A model generated the notes under the pieces. It was not told where the DNA came from and ran no database searches. It saw only the letters and a program-made list of their open reading frames with translations. DNA of 64,000 nt, from positions 131,538 through 195,537 of the forward strand of contig JAAOMT010000128.1 of NCBI GenBank assembly GCA_016748015.1, given 5' to 3'. The stretch comes from Geosiphon pyriformis. Taxonomy: Eukaryota; Glomeromycota; Glomeromycetes; Archaeosporales; Geosiphonaceae. The position numbers and the translations under genes were made by a program. Shown here piece by piece: positions 32,391-44,690 of the stretch; the stretch's first letter is position 1; each line of letters opens with the position of its first letter.

Positions 32391-35300
32391 ACTACTTAAA
32401 AACATATAATTATATAAGATTTTATATTAAGTATAACTTATGCTTTTTCTATACATAACCAGCCACTTAGATCAATTAAAGTAGCACTATATACTTAAAT
32501 TACCAACTACAGAATAGTTATACAAGAACCTAAATTGCATACATATTAAATAAAGATGTAGACCAAAGCAAATATAGATATCTAGTTTGATGTCAAAATT
32601 ATAAATTATCTTATAAAATTACACAAAAGATAAATTAACTATGACTAAAATCATAAACTTATCATATAACAATAGATCATATTTTTTATAATGTGTTTTT
32701 AATTTGGCAATTGACAATCATATAACAGATCTGTAACTCTCAACAAAATACTTAACCAAATTAATAACTAATAATTTATTATCTAATTTATTTTTCAATA
32801 AGTTTATTATATCAGACACCCAATTTTTCATTATAAAGTTTTTAGCTAATAATATATATAAACAATAAAAAAGTTTAGCTTTATAAAAAAACAAATTACT
32901 ATACAGTTAGTAATATAAACACTTAGCAAACTAATTTACTTTCTAATAGTATTTAAAATCAATTATTTCTTGGCATAATTATTGTATGTGCATAAAAATA
33001 TATGATCTGAGTCTTTTATTATTTTGCATTGAATACATAATATATTAAGATAACTTAAATTATATAATTTTTTCCTTTTAACTACAGGCAGTCAGTGGTG
33101 TAAAATTTTCATAAAATAAGATCAAAATAGTGCAAAAGCAGAGCTTATAAAACCAGACCAAACTTAATCATCAGAATGCCATATACTAAAAGTTTAATGC
33201 ATATCAAAAAGATTGTAAAAAGATTTATTCACAATACTATTTACATATCTGAATTTTCAATTAACATAACTGATAGTCTCAAACAAATTTTTAACAAAGT
33301 AATAGGTATTCTTGAAGACAAATTTACTTTTTATGGCAAGAAAGTAATATAATATTTTAATAAGCAGTATAAAATTAAACATGATAGCAGTATTAACAAA
33401 AAAATCTGTATGCTTATTGCTAACAACTCTAGACCTTGTTTTAGCTAATTAACAGGTTTTTAAATTTAATAATTTGATAAACATACTTTTTTTCTATCCA
33501 ACATTTATTATAAAAGTCTGGTTTAATATTTTTTATAGTCAAAACACAAATATTCAATAATGTTTGACTATTTATAAATAACTTTACCAAATTAAATACA
33601 GGAACACAATTCAAAGCAAGAGTAATAGTTTGTATTTTTACAAGAGTTAAAAAAAACAAGTTATGAATCTTAACACTTATACTTATATTAGCATCTAAAA
33701 AATAAACAGCAGTACCATTGTGAATATTTATAGATTCTAAATTTTTAACTGATCTATCTATATAAATAACTATTTTATTAACCTTTTTTTTTATAAGACA
33801 TTCTTAATAAAGCCAATATTATATAAACAACTACTAAGAATAGAACAATATATTAAAACACAACTGTTATTCAAACTATTATTTTTAATGAATTCAGCCA
33901 GTAAACTAAACCACTTAGGAATTAAATCTTTAAGGTCTAGTTTCTTTTATTTGTAAAATGTATTTTATATAAAACACATACTATAATAGTTCAAAAGCTG
34001 GTTTACAAAAACAATACCAAACCTTTTAAGGAAATTTACTATCTTTATATAATACTTCAATCTTAAGATATTTATAATAGTAATATTATTACTAATTCGA
34101 AACACATTAGGTATGTTATTATTTAACAACAAATTACATAATATCAGAGTGTTTATTACACCTATTAAAAAGCAATTTATAAGAATAATTAATAGTATAA
34201 TTAAAAAACTAAGAAGTTGCCAAGACATTTATTGATGACTTGTAGATTTATAGTTTTGTGCTTAAACAAATTGCTAAGAATGTCCTTTAAATTAGAATAA
34301 ATTACTAAATTGGTTAATGAGTTTTTTGTTTGTATTTGCCTAAATGTCTTAAGATTATATAACTTAAAATGGAAAATAGCTTTATTAAAAAAATTCTTAA
34401 GTAGATTGGTCTTGAGTTTTAACTTTTTCTTTAGTATTTTGTCTATTTTTTACACATACTTATTAACATATAACTGAATTGTAGTTTATAACAAATTATA
34501 AACTGCAAAATAGCAGACACCAAATACAGAAATTATTTATTAAAAACAGTCTTTCTTAGAACCAAATTTGGAAAAAAATTTATGTTCAAGTGTGTTTTGA
34601 CAAGACTTGGACAAGAAAAACTTTTTGTAAACAAAAAAATACTCAGATATTTATAAGCTTCACTCTTTTTTGCTATTAAAATATTCGACTTACTTATTAT
34701 CAAACAAAGATTTTCCACTTTTTGGTTGATAAAAATAACAACTGTTTTATCCATGTTAATTAAAATATTATTAATATGAAAAAATTTACTAGTTATATTT
34801 AAAATATGCTAAGTAACAAACATATTGTTCCTAATTTAGATCATGTTGTCTATAAAAACTCCAGCCATTATGAAAGATATTTTGTTATTTTTAAGATCTT
34901 GTTTGCCAATTTGTGTAAAAAATCTAAAATCTATTCTGTAATCATGTGTATAGTTATGCTTTTTAATCTTATAAAATAAAGAATCATAGAAAATTTTCCA
35001 TAGCAGTAGTAAGAAGACTTTACTCTAATCTAGTTTATTATGTATTATATACTTTGCTGTAAATCCAAAATCTGTTATTACTTAATTGATTCAATTATTG
35101 TGTATATTTTTAAAGAATCTAATAAAATAGAAACACATTTTAATTTTAATTAAACTGTTTTTCAAGTAATGCTACCTAACAGAATTATATGTTTTATACA
35201 TATCTTGAAGAACCAACCACAGTTTTTTGTCTTTTTTTAATATATCATCAATCACAGAACCAACAACAAAAATTGGAATTTAAGTAAATATGTCTTTCAA

Positions 35301-37145
35301 AACTGAGAAATTATTACTATGCAGAATATCAAACCTATTATATATTGAAGAAATCCTATTTGAAAGAAGTTTTAATAAAATTTTCCAAGTAGTTTTAATC
35401 AAAGCTATTAGCTTAATATTAATAAGAGTTCTTTTTTAGTTATATAGTTTTAGTATCATAGAGATCCAAGCTTTTTTTTACTGTATAAAAACTGCAATTA
35501 ACCTTAGACATATATTGAAAATATTCAATAAATATCCAAAACCTGCACATTACTGTGCTTTTAAAGCTCATTAGGGATATTAAAAAGGCCAGCCACTTTT
35601 TTATTAAACAGATTCTTAACTATCTGTAAAAATTTATCAAGATTAATATTACATATTATTTTCGAAAAAACATTATTGTTAACATAGTTTAAAGAAGCAT
35701 ATTAATTAGACTACTGATTTATCAAAACATTGAGCATTACACATTTTCTTGCTTATTTTTCTATGATCATATCAATATTAGACTTAACTTTATTAGGTTT
35801 TAGTACTAGATTATTATTTACTATTAGATGATTAAGCACTATTTTCTGAATAAGACATTTTAAAATACTTTTGATCATGTATTTTTTGTTAGAGCAAAAG
35901 TTTTCCATATGTTTTTCTATTATTTTTCTAATAAAATTATTCCTGGCAATTTTGAATTCATAATACTTGGATCTATAATACTTTTTTTTAATGCTTAACA
36001 AGTAACATAAAATTTTATCTGTCTTTTTATTACTGCCAATTATGATTTCTACTTTGGAAACTTTTACTTTATTAATAACAGTCCAGGTATTAAAGAGGCA
36101 GTCAGTTTTTAAAAGTTGATTTGTACTTAAATTTTTTATAATCTTGGCTATTAGTAATTCCAACTTAAAAAATTTAGATAATTGCTTATTCTTTAAATAT
36201 TTATATTTATTGAATCAATGTCTAAAGAAAATTTTATTGGCAAAACTTATTACTATTTTTTTTAGATTTTTTTATATTGTATCTAAATCTTTATGGCTCT
36301 TTGTATTATTGAATTTTGTTATATTCAACAAAAACTTTTCCAAAAAATACTTCTTAAATTGTAATTACTTAACAGTATTAACATTCTTGATTTTAAATTT
36401 TCATTTATTTTTGTTGGCTTGCTTGTATATACTATTTAGTTGAATATCTAAGAGACTATCCAAACTAATTAAAACCAAAACTGTTTTGTAATTTATATTA
36501 AAAAAGTCAGAAACAGAATTAATTCTATAATCAGCAATAGTAAACAATAAACTCTTACTAATAAAAATGTAATCTATGATCTTTTTGACTCTTTTTGAAT
36601 TGCTCTAAATAGAGATTTTGACCAATAGATGTCTATTAAACAAATTAACCAAACCTAAATTCAAATAAAACTTGAAATTTACACTTTTTCTGGACCTATT
36701 TTTGATAAATTTTCCACCCAAAACCATAAAAATACTAAAGTTAACTGCTTTAGTAATGAGATAATTGATTTCTATAGCCTAATCAAATCTAGTTTCAGGA
36801 AAAGCACCAGCATATAAACCCAAAATTGTAACTAAAAGCTTGTTTTTAAAGAAAATTTATATTAAAATAATCTGATTTAAAACTTCTTCTATCTTAAAAA
36901 CTGTCTAATTAGAGAATTATTTATAATAATAGTTATTTTTAATATCAAAAAAACTTTTATTTAAACCAGATGTAAAAATTTGTATTCTATTAAACTTATT
37001 TATAATCTATAATCTAATACCAGATTTTAATTTCGTTTTTGTAATAATAAAAATCATATTATTCATACTTGTGTGCTAATAAACAACATCTTTTTGCTTT
37101 GCAAAAACATTAATATCTTAAATATTAAACATAGCAAATCTTTAC
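32391..37145 (-). mobile_element. LINE copy A (5'-truncated at the start of ORF2)
   Basis: Minus-strand homologue of LINE D: endonuclease 36440-37145, linker 35753-36163, RT about 34230-35700, RNase H about 33700-34000, then 3' sequence to about 32390. The 3' tail matches copy C (TATGCTTTTTCTATACATAA against TATATTTTCTACATATAATT). It lacks ORF1. The RT catalytic pair reads VFIDNM at 34842-34859 (second Asp to Asn) and the endonuclease signature reads GGKFIKN (Asp to Lys), so it is dead. Far more AT-rich than copy D. Confidence 0.82.
33660..36443 (-). pseudogene. LINE A RT and RNase H remnants
   Basis: Open fragments 35753-36163 (RSKYYEFKIARNNFIRKII, linker), 34533-34754 and 33965-34228, with the RT core readable between them only across stops. 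Homology is judged against 16060-18448. The 3' part around 33740-33790 still resembles the RNase H start. Confidence 0.7.
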
Positions 37146-38551
37146 TAATTACCAAATAATCCAAAACAACTTTGTGGAAGAGTTATTTCAGAATACTTTT
37201 TATTATGTTTTCTTTATCTGAATTGAAATTATCTATATGTTTTTCAATTACTCTTTTAATGACTGTATCTTTAGCTACTTCTAATTCATATTACTTGAAC
37301 TTTTTATATCTCTTTTTAATTAATAACAATTGTTTAATAGTTTCTATTGAAAATGCATTATTTTGAATCATAAAATCAATCTTGAAAGTTTCTTTGCTGT
37401 TAATAGTCTATTATTTTTTAAGAAGACATTCATATCTAAGCCTATTGCCTATTTTCAATTCTTTTACAACCTTGGCCATAAATAACTCCAGCCCAAAAAA
37501 CTTTGATGATTATATATTCTTCGAATACTTAAAATTATTAATCTAATGTTTAGCAAAAGTAAGATTAGTTAAACCCACCATCACTACCTTAATCTTCTCC
37601 CATATGACATCTAAAAATTTACCCATTATCAAAAAAAGTTTGGTAGAAATACACTCCTTAAACTGAATCTATTTGGCACTATTTATGTCTTTGATATTAA
37701 ACTTCTAGTAATTTTTGTTTGCTTGTTTTCAAACACTATTAAGGTATGCATTCAAGAAATTTCTTAACCTAATTAAAACCAAAACTGTCATATAATCTAT
37801 GTTAAAAAAGTCAAATATAGAGCCAACTTCATGTACCAAAATAGTTGATGACAAATTCTTATTAACAAAAATATAAGTTATAACTTTTACAGCTCCTCTG
37901 AAGTTACTTTAAATAGAAACCTTAGCTAACAAATATTCTTTAAGTGTATTAATTGGATCCAAGTCCAAACACTTCTTAAAGCTCGCACTTTTTTTAGAAC
38001 TATTTTCATTAAAGTCACCACCTAAAACCATGAAAAAATTAGAATTAATTTTCTCAGAAATCATAGTGTTGATATTTAAAGCTTGGCCAAATTATGTACC
38101 AACTGATACATCAACATATAAACTTAGTATTATGACCAAAAACTTGTCTTTAAACAAAAAACATATTAAAATCAACTAATCTGAAATCTTCATCATCTTT
38201 AACACATGTTAAGCTAAAGAACTGTTTATAATAACAGCAATACTAACACCAAAAAACTCTTATCTAACCCAAAAATAAAAATTCAAACCCTATTAAATTT
38301 TTTTATAATCCATAGTCTAATATTAAATTTTAACTTTATTTCAGTAATAATAGAAATTATGTTGCCTAAATTTACATGTCAATAAACAATGTCTTTCTAT
38401 TTGACAAAAACATTGAAATTTTTAATATTATAAATAGCAATTTTCCAAATTAGATCCATTATTTAGAAGAGAAATCTCTTGCATCCAAACTAAAATTGTC
38501 TACTTTGGTTATTAGGCCCATAACTGTAGCTAACAAATTATTCATATTTAC
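37146..38551 (-). mobile_element. LINE copy B, 3' portion (linker, endonuclease, end of ORF1)
   Basis: Homologous to LINE D 17950-19340. The endonuclease signature reads GGDFNENSSKK (about 38005-38030), keeping the catalytic Asp. It stops at about 37145 against the 5' end of copy A, so its RT and 3' end are missing. At the other side it is interrupted by element 3 inside the end of ORF1 (ATTCATATTTAC|). Confidence 0.8.
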
Positions 38552-39409
38552 TGTTACTCATAGAATATAGGAAATATATTAGCATATAAATTAGCCAATC
38601 AGAAGTAGCTGTAGTAGATGTGAAATTCCAGGATTCTTCTCAAAAGAAATTGCAGGATTCCAGGAATTTCAGGATTTTTATACAAAGAAATTGTAGGATT
38701 CTAGAATTCCAAGATTCCTCTTAAAAGAAATTGCAGGATTTCAGGAATTCCAGAATTCCTAGTATAAAGAATCAAGGAATTGAAGAATCTTAATTATGTA
38801 TATATAGCAATAGCATTAAAAGTAGAAAAGACAGACCTCCCAGTTTAGATTTAATCTAAGCAGCCTTCCACATTACAAATATCAAATAAATAATTATTCA
38901 TCATCTCAATTCACTTTTCATTATCAACACTTTATGTTGATAGTAATTCATGCTTAACCATATTAAAACAATAGCTCTTGATCACAGCTATTGACAGGAT
39001 ACTAATTTGCAAATGCCTTGGCTTAATTTTTTTTATCTTCTCTTTATTTTCTTTTATTTTTATTTTTTTTGTTTGGTTGTGTTTACTAATTGATTAAGGA
39101 TTAAGTACTGAATTATTGATGTTAAGAACTGTCTGGTAAAACACCTCTGCGAATGGGTAGAGCATATACAAGAATTATGGATTACTTACCAGAGAATTGC
39201 TGGCCACCAAGCCGAGAAAAAAATTAAGGGAATTGTGATTCCAAGAGGCTACTGAAAACAACTATTGAATCTCTGTCTATTATACAAAAAACTCTAACTC
39301 AAAACCTTCAGATCGCCAAAACTGTTAAAAACTATTATTAAGAGATCAATTGAGCACCAAGTTATGGGTTTGTTATTTGACTTGAGACCCCAAATAATTA
39401 TCTATAACA
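38552..39409 (+). repeat. Element 3 5' LTR
   Basis: Starts TGTTACTCATAG and ends CTATAACA. Positions about 38620-38780 hold three diverged units of about 40 bp built around AGGAATTCC/GGATTCCAGAATTCC, in the U3 half. A TATATATAGC stretch follows at 38810. Confidence 0.9.
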
Positions 39410-39410
39410 T

Positions 39411-39428
39411 TTGGTGCTCCCTGTGAGG
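39411..39428 (+). other. Element 3 primer-binding site
   Basis: TTGGTGCTCCCTGTGAGG directly after the LTR; same as in element 1. Confidence 0.7.
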
Positions 39429-39439
39429 TATAATCCTAC

Positions 39440-41250
39440 AAAAAACCAGCACCAACAGCAATCATCCAAAAGTGGCAAAACCAAAAAACATAGGAGCAAA
39501 CCATTTAGGATTTGCCAAATCCTTGTTTCAACAGTACAGCTAACAATTAAGATTAAACAATAATCATTTCCCAGCAAAATCAGCCTTTAACTTCTATGTC
39601 AACAATAAAATCACAAACTGCTTAGGAAGAACAGTTAACATTGAATCAGCAAGAGAAAACTTTTATACAGAATTATTTTAACACACCAGCTTACTAAGAA
39701 ATCACAACTTTGCACCAATCATCAAAGAAATCAACCAAATCATTAAAAGATACACTCAACAACAATTCCCTATTACCTATGCAGACAAAGGCAAAGGAAA
39801 GTTACAAACACCAACAGTAATATCTAAAGAAATACAATTACCAACTTGGAAGAAAACAAGAATAGAATCACCAACAAATCTATTATACTACTATACACCA
39901 GGAAGCATCATTAACATCACATCAACAGGCACATCCACATCAACCATAACATCAACATTTGGACAATTCCTATTTTAGAGTAAACAAAGGAAAAAAGACC
40001 TTCTAGAACCATACGGCATGTATTTTGAAACATTTAAGTCACAATTGCCAATGCCATCAGAACTTTAATTCCCATCACCCCAACCAGATTTCAGAACCAC
40101 AAGTTCTTAAGAAATAATAAAATCGAAAGAAAAACAGGAAAAAGAGAAAGAAGAATCTGAAGATCAAGAATTTATTTACCAAAACCTGATTCCTGAAAAC
40201 CCAGAAGTTGAAACCCCAAATCTTTAAACTCAGCAAAATTTAAACTTGAAAAATCCAGAAATCAGAACTCCGAATATTCAAGCACCACCAAATCAGAACA
40301 ATCCAAACTCAAATTAATTAATCAGTAAAACTTATCTCTAGTAATTATCATTAATCAGCCACCAGTTAAACCAATTTAACAGCAACAAATACTACTACAG
40401 CAACTATTACAACAGCCACTTCAATTATCATAACAACCCAACTTAGATCCAATGGCATATGCATCAATTGTGAAACTTGAAAAATTTATTAGTGAAGAGG
40501 ATGACGCCCAAGTGTAACTAAATGATGTGGAAAAAGCCATCACAGCCAATGGATAGAACAATGTCAGAGCTATGCAAACCATCCCATACTTTCTCCAAGA
40601 TACTGCTAACTCATGGTATCAAAGCTTGATCAACAAGCCTGTTACTTTTAATGTATTCAAAACAGAATTTTTAAGATACTTTAGCAACAATAATAACATC
40701 AACCAATTAATCAATACTTTTACCACTATTAAACAAGGAGAAGCTGAAGCCATTACCATGTATCTAGGATGCTTCCACAGAAATCTGCACCAGATTCAGG
40801 CAATCTAAGCTGACTATTTTACAGCACCACAAATTTTGAATCAATTTATTAGAGGATTGCACAGTAGCATCTTCCAATGTGTACATTTATTACACTCAGC
40901 AAACCTTCAAGCTGCAGTCAACAATGCCAGAGACTTTGAAGCTGCTGAACTCAAAGCTAATCATGTTCAAGCCATTAATCTAGTGATGAATAGATTATCT
41001 GAATTGGATTCCAAATTAAAGCAATTCAGTGATTCAATCAATCAGAAATTAGAGAAATACTTAGCTAATAATCATGCAATTTATTAGCCACTACAATGAT
41101 GCAATAATTTAGGAAACACAACTTGTTTCCAAAATCAGTCGCATTCACTATCATCATCAAATCAGCCATGGCAGTCTGAGATGCGTGTCTGCCACAACTG
41201 TGGTAAACAAGGCCATATCCAAGTCAACTGCTATTCTTATAGCAACCCAT
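39440..41250 (+). pseudogene. Element 3 Gag (broken)
   Basis: Capsid domain fragments are 40572-40808 (IPYFLQDTANSWYQSL, FLRYFSNNNNINQL, MYLGCFHRNLHQIQAI), typical of the retrotransposon Gag family, and 40836-41087. The nucleocapsid knuckle CHNCGKQGHIQVNC (about 41190-41232) is intact CCHC. The N-terminal third and the Gln/Pro-rich linker before the capsid are full of stops, mostly TAA/TAG where Gln is expected. Confidence 0.85.
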
Positions 41251-41639
41251 AATTAGAAAATCAATACAGAAACTTCAATCGCAGATTTCAGACCCAAACT
41301 ATTACCCAAATCAAGATCAATATCAATCTACTTACCTGCCAATGATGCAGCAGCCAATCTATCAACCACCAATATATCAAGCTCCAATTTATTAGCCACA
41401 GCCACAAATAATATATCAACTATAGCCATCAGTAATTTATCAATTCCAACAAATTCAAACACCACCTCAAAACTTATTTCAAAATAGAACTCACAGGCTG
41501 AGAATGACACAACAAAGCTGGAGATTGGTGATGGTAGTTCACCAACCAATTTCCAGTTCATCCAACCAACCTTTAAGATTATGCCAGTAGAGTTCAGGAA
41601 CCGGGTATAACCAAAACCCAAGTTTCCAAAACTATTTAA

Positions 41640-42180
41640 GTTTTCTAGTTACCCCAGAAGACACCTCATCCAACAACTTGGAAACAAACCAGAAAAATCT
41701 TACCAGCAACATTCCATCAGCTACTGTCACCAACAATGAATCACTTGTAACTATCTTCTCATTCGAATTCGAAGAACTGTCATTCATGCCATTGTTTAAT
41801 GGAGCTGTGCTTGAAGAAAAACCAATTACCATCATGTATACTGATGCTAAAATTGATGGTCATTCCATCAAACTGATCTTAGACAGTAGATTAGCTGGCA
41901 GCATTATCACAAGACAGCTCATAGACCAATTAGGTTGCCAAGTTGATCGAGCTGTTAGTGCAAGAATAATTACAGCTTATGGAGCCACCAAGACTCTAAT
42001 TGGTAAAATAGATAACCTTTCCATAAAAATTGATAGCATCATAATACCAATCAAAGTTCTGGTAATAGAAGCCACTTAATATCAAGCTTTAGTTAGTAAT
42101 GACTGGCTATTCAAAACCAATGTGACACTTGACTGGACCACCCAAGAGCTGCAAATAAGTTAGAATGGCCAATACACATG
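41640..42180 (+). pseudogene. Element 3 aspartic protease with altered active site
   Basis: Frame 41678-42079 carries HSIKLILDSRLAGSIIT; the catalytic triplet at 41882-41890 is DSR, where element 1 has DSG. The Asp is present but the Gly, needed for the active-site loop, is Arg. Then a TAA (Gln expected) precedes the NDWLFK late motif. Confidence 0.8.
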
Positions 42181-42189
42181 AGTACCAGC

Positions 42190-42897
42190 AACATGTGGCC
42201 ACTTCAAACCCAGCAATGTCATGCCAACACTACTAATTAATGTTGAGAAAAAGAAACCGAAACCAACATGGGAAGCATATCAAGTCTCGTGGACCAACAA
42301 CAACCACAACAAACTGTCACTGATACTAACTTGGAATGAAAAAAGAAAGAGAAAACAAAAGGAAGAACTTACTTGGAATGCAAACCAAACCTGGGAAACT
42401 AACAACAGCTCAAACAAACTGCCAATCTGGGAATGGGAAGAAACCAACAAAAAAAAAGAAAAAAGAAAGAAAGAAGACCTACCTGAAGAAACCACCATCA
42501 CAGAAAAAATAACTAGTGGTTGGGAAAGAGAGTACTTATGGGAACCAATAAAAGAACTGCCATACATACCTCTCAAATGCAAAGACTGTGGGAAAAAACT
42601 TTCTTTTATGGGAGCTTGGGTAGCACCAGATGAAAACTACTGGACATGTATATATTATTACTGTAAACTGTGCTATAGAGAATAATATAGATACCCAAAA
42701 TGTTAAGGAAAGTGGGACAACAAACCATGTCTCGCTTGTGGCAAACAGTTGCTCAATAAAAGAATATAGAACAACATTTCTGAGTGAGAAAGAACATGCG
42801 ATGCTTTATGCCAATACACAATTCTTATTAATGACTGGGTGAGTTATGGAATGTCTATTACTGCAGCCTAACACTGAGCAATCAATCACTTAGATGG
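42190..42897 (+). pseudogene. Element 3 Trp/Lys-rich and cysteine-rich spacer
   Basis: The open frame 42221-42685 has repeated TW-containing segments, a Lys/Glu-rich stretch and then LKCKDCGKKLSFMGAWVAP...YYYCKLC; after a stop, KPCLACGKQLLNKR follows. The run of CxxC pairs suggests two zinc-binding ribbons. No family recognised. It is interrupted at 42898 by a solo LTR and resumes near 43743, where element 1 continues without a gap. Confidence 0.6.
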
Positions 42898-43738
42898 TAT
42901 TACAGTTCAAGAATTTAATAGGAATTATAAATAATATAAATTAGCCAATCATGAAATAGCACAGCAACAATTTAAAAAGAAATAATTTACAAATAACAAC
43001 AAGCATTATTTTACAATAGCAGCAAGCACTATCGTGCAATAGCAGCAAGCACTATTTTACAATAGCAGCAAGCACTATTGTGCGAAAACAGCAAGCACTA
43101 TTTAGAAATAACGAAAATAGAGTATTACAAAACATTATTTTGTAAAACAATAATTATATATATATACAATAGTTTTTAATAATGAAGAATAAAACAAGCT
43201 TCAACTAAAAGCAACAAATATCTAAATAAAATTTTATTCAAAAATAATTAATAAAAAAAATAATAAATTGAATAAACATTACAATTACAAGATTAACAAT
43301 AAAATTCACATATCTTTTCTAGTGAATAAAACTATTATTTCATCTCTGAACTCTTTAGAAGAATAATCTCTGATCAAGATTATTCATGTGGTTACTAATT
43401 AAATTGAAAAAGCTTTATTATATACTTAGGGAAATCGTGAAAAGACCATTAACATTCCATGTTTTTAGATTAGAGAAACACATCAGGCAATTGCAAGAAC
43501 AGCCTCAGAGAAAACCTTAAACAGCAGGTAGATTTCAGATTAGCTTCTGAGAAGAAATACACAACATATAAAGACAACTAGAATTAAAAAGAAGACTTAC
43601 ATCACAACATCAAGAGAAAACCTTTAGTACATCATTATTAATATCCAACACATAAAATCGAGGAACTCATGAAAGATTAATTGCAATTAAAATGGAAGAT
43701 CAACAATTAAAATATACCAAAAAAACACCTCCATAACA
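42898..43738 (+). repeat. Solo LTR inserted in element 3
   Basis: An 841-bp block absent from element 1. Starts TATTACAG (mutated TG) and ends CATAACA, flanked by perfect ATGG on both sides (42894-42897 and 43739-43742). It contains five diverged copies of a ~25-bp unit AATAGCAGCAAGCACTATTTT (about 43010-43110), a TATATATATACAATAG stretch at 43148 and no coding frame. Orientation is judged from the LTR ends only. Confidence 0.8.
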
Positions 43739-43742
43739 ATGG

Positions 43743-44690
43743 GTATCCACATGATGAGGATAAAATCTGGCATATGGCCAATGCCAAAGTTAAAAAAGTT
43801 ATGCCTAGTAAAATCTTAAAGATCAAAAACAACCCATCAGAATCAGTCAACATTGTTTTAATCTCCAATCCAAAAGCATTCTTAGATATTGAAACAAGTT
43901 CAGAAAAATTTCATGAACATTATCAAAACTTAGCACTCACTAGAGAGAAACAAGAACAATGGTTGAAAAAAATAAACACAAGACTATGTGACTACTGTTT
44001 GATCCCATGTGACTTCTAGTATTGTAATGAGTGTGATCTCATTTACAATCCACCAACATACATGATCTACACGATTCTGAAAAAGAAAAAACCAATCAAC
44101 AGCTGCACATCAGAATCTGAATTGATTTTTAATTCCAATTCAAACTTTGACAATGATAACGATGAAAACACTAGTTCCAGCTCTGCTTAATATAGCAACA
44201 ATTTTAATTCAAATTCAAACTCCAAACAATATATTGTGTTCCCTGATCTCACCAAGGAGCAAGAACTAAAATGGTTCAGTGATGATAATAAAAATATCAT
44301 GTCAGAATGTGCACATGATACTGATGCAGAATTTGATCTAAGATATTCAAGAAAGGATGTCATTAAATTGGAACCACATTTGCACACATGCATCGATTTC
44401 AAAGTAGTATTAGAAATACCAGCAACAACAATAATTCAACTAGCATCTAGGAGTAGCTTAGCAAAAAAGGGAATCAACATTAGAGGAGAAATAATTGATA
44501 CAAGATATGTAGGAAATATTATTGCAATGCTACAAAATAATTCTAAAAAAGCCTATATCATAGAGCCAAATAAAAAGATAACACAAGCAATATTCTTGTC
44601 TCTGGTGAGAATAGCTTAATTAATATTAGTAGGAAACAAAAAAAACTAGGGATAACAACAAGAGGGATACAGAGATTTAGATCAACAGAT
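43743..44690 (+). pseudogene. Element 3: Cys-rich segment plus dUTPase-like domain
   Basis: The frame 43774-44019 ends in CDYCLIPCDF, then a stop. The frame 44236-44619 is the dUTPase-like domain with motifs in canonical order: I, HDTDAEFDL (about 44314-44340; DAGxDL consensus with Gly to Glu, both Asp kept); II, ASRSSLAKKG (44443-44472); III, EIIDTRYVGNIIAMLQN (44488-44538, catalytic-type Asp and Tyr kept); IV, KKITQAIF (44572-44595). After a stop comes motif V, TRGIQRFRSTDK (about 44658-44694), with the Gly-rich loop degraded. Length and order fit a ~140-150 residue trimeric dUTPase. Family role: removes dUTP, limiting uracil in new cDNA. It is a broken copy but clearer than in element 1. 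Confidence 0.85.

Noticed and set aside
41328-41621. A 97-codon minus-strand frame in element 3
   Set aside because: Antisense to the Gln/Pro-rich linker of Gag-Pol, whose plus-strand reading matches element 1.
43010-43110. Regular AATAGCAGCAAGCACTATT repeats that could suggest a CRISPR array
   Set aside because: Units are adjacent and diverged without unique spacers, in a eukaryotic solo LTR.
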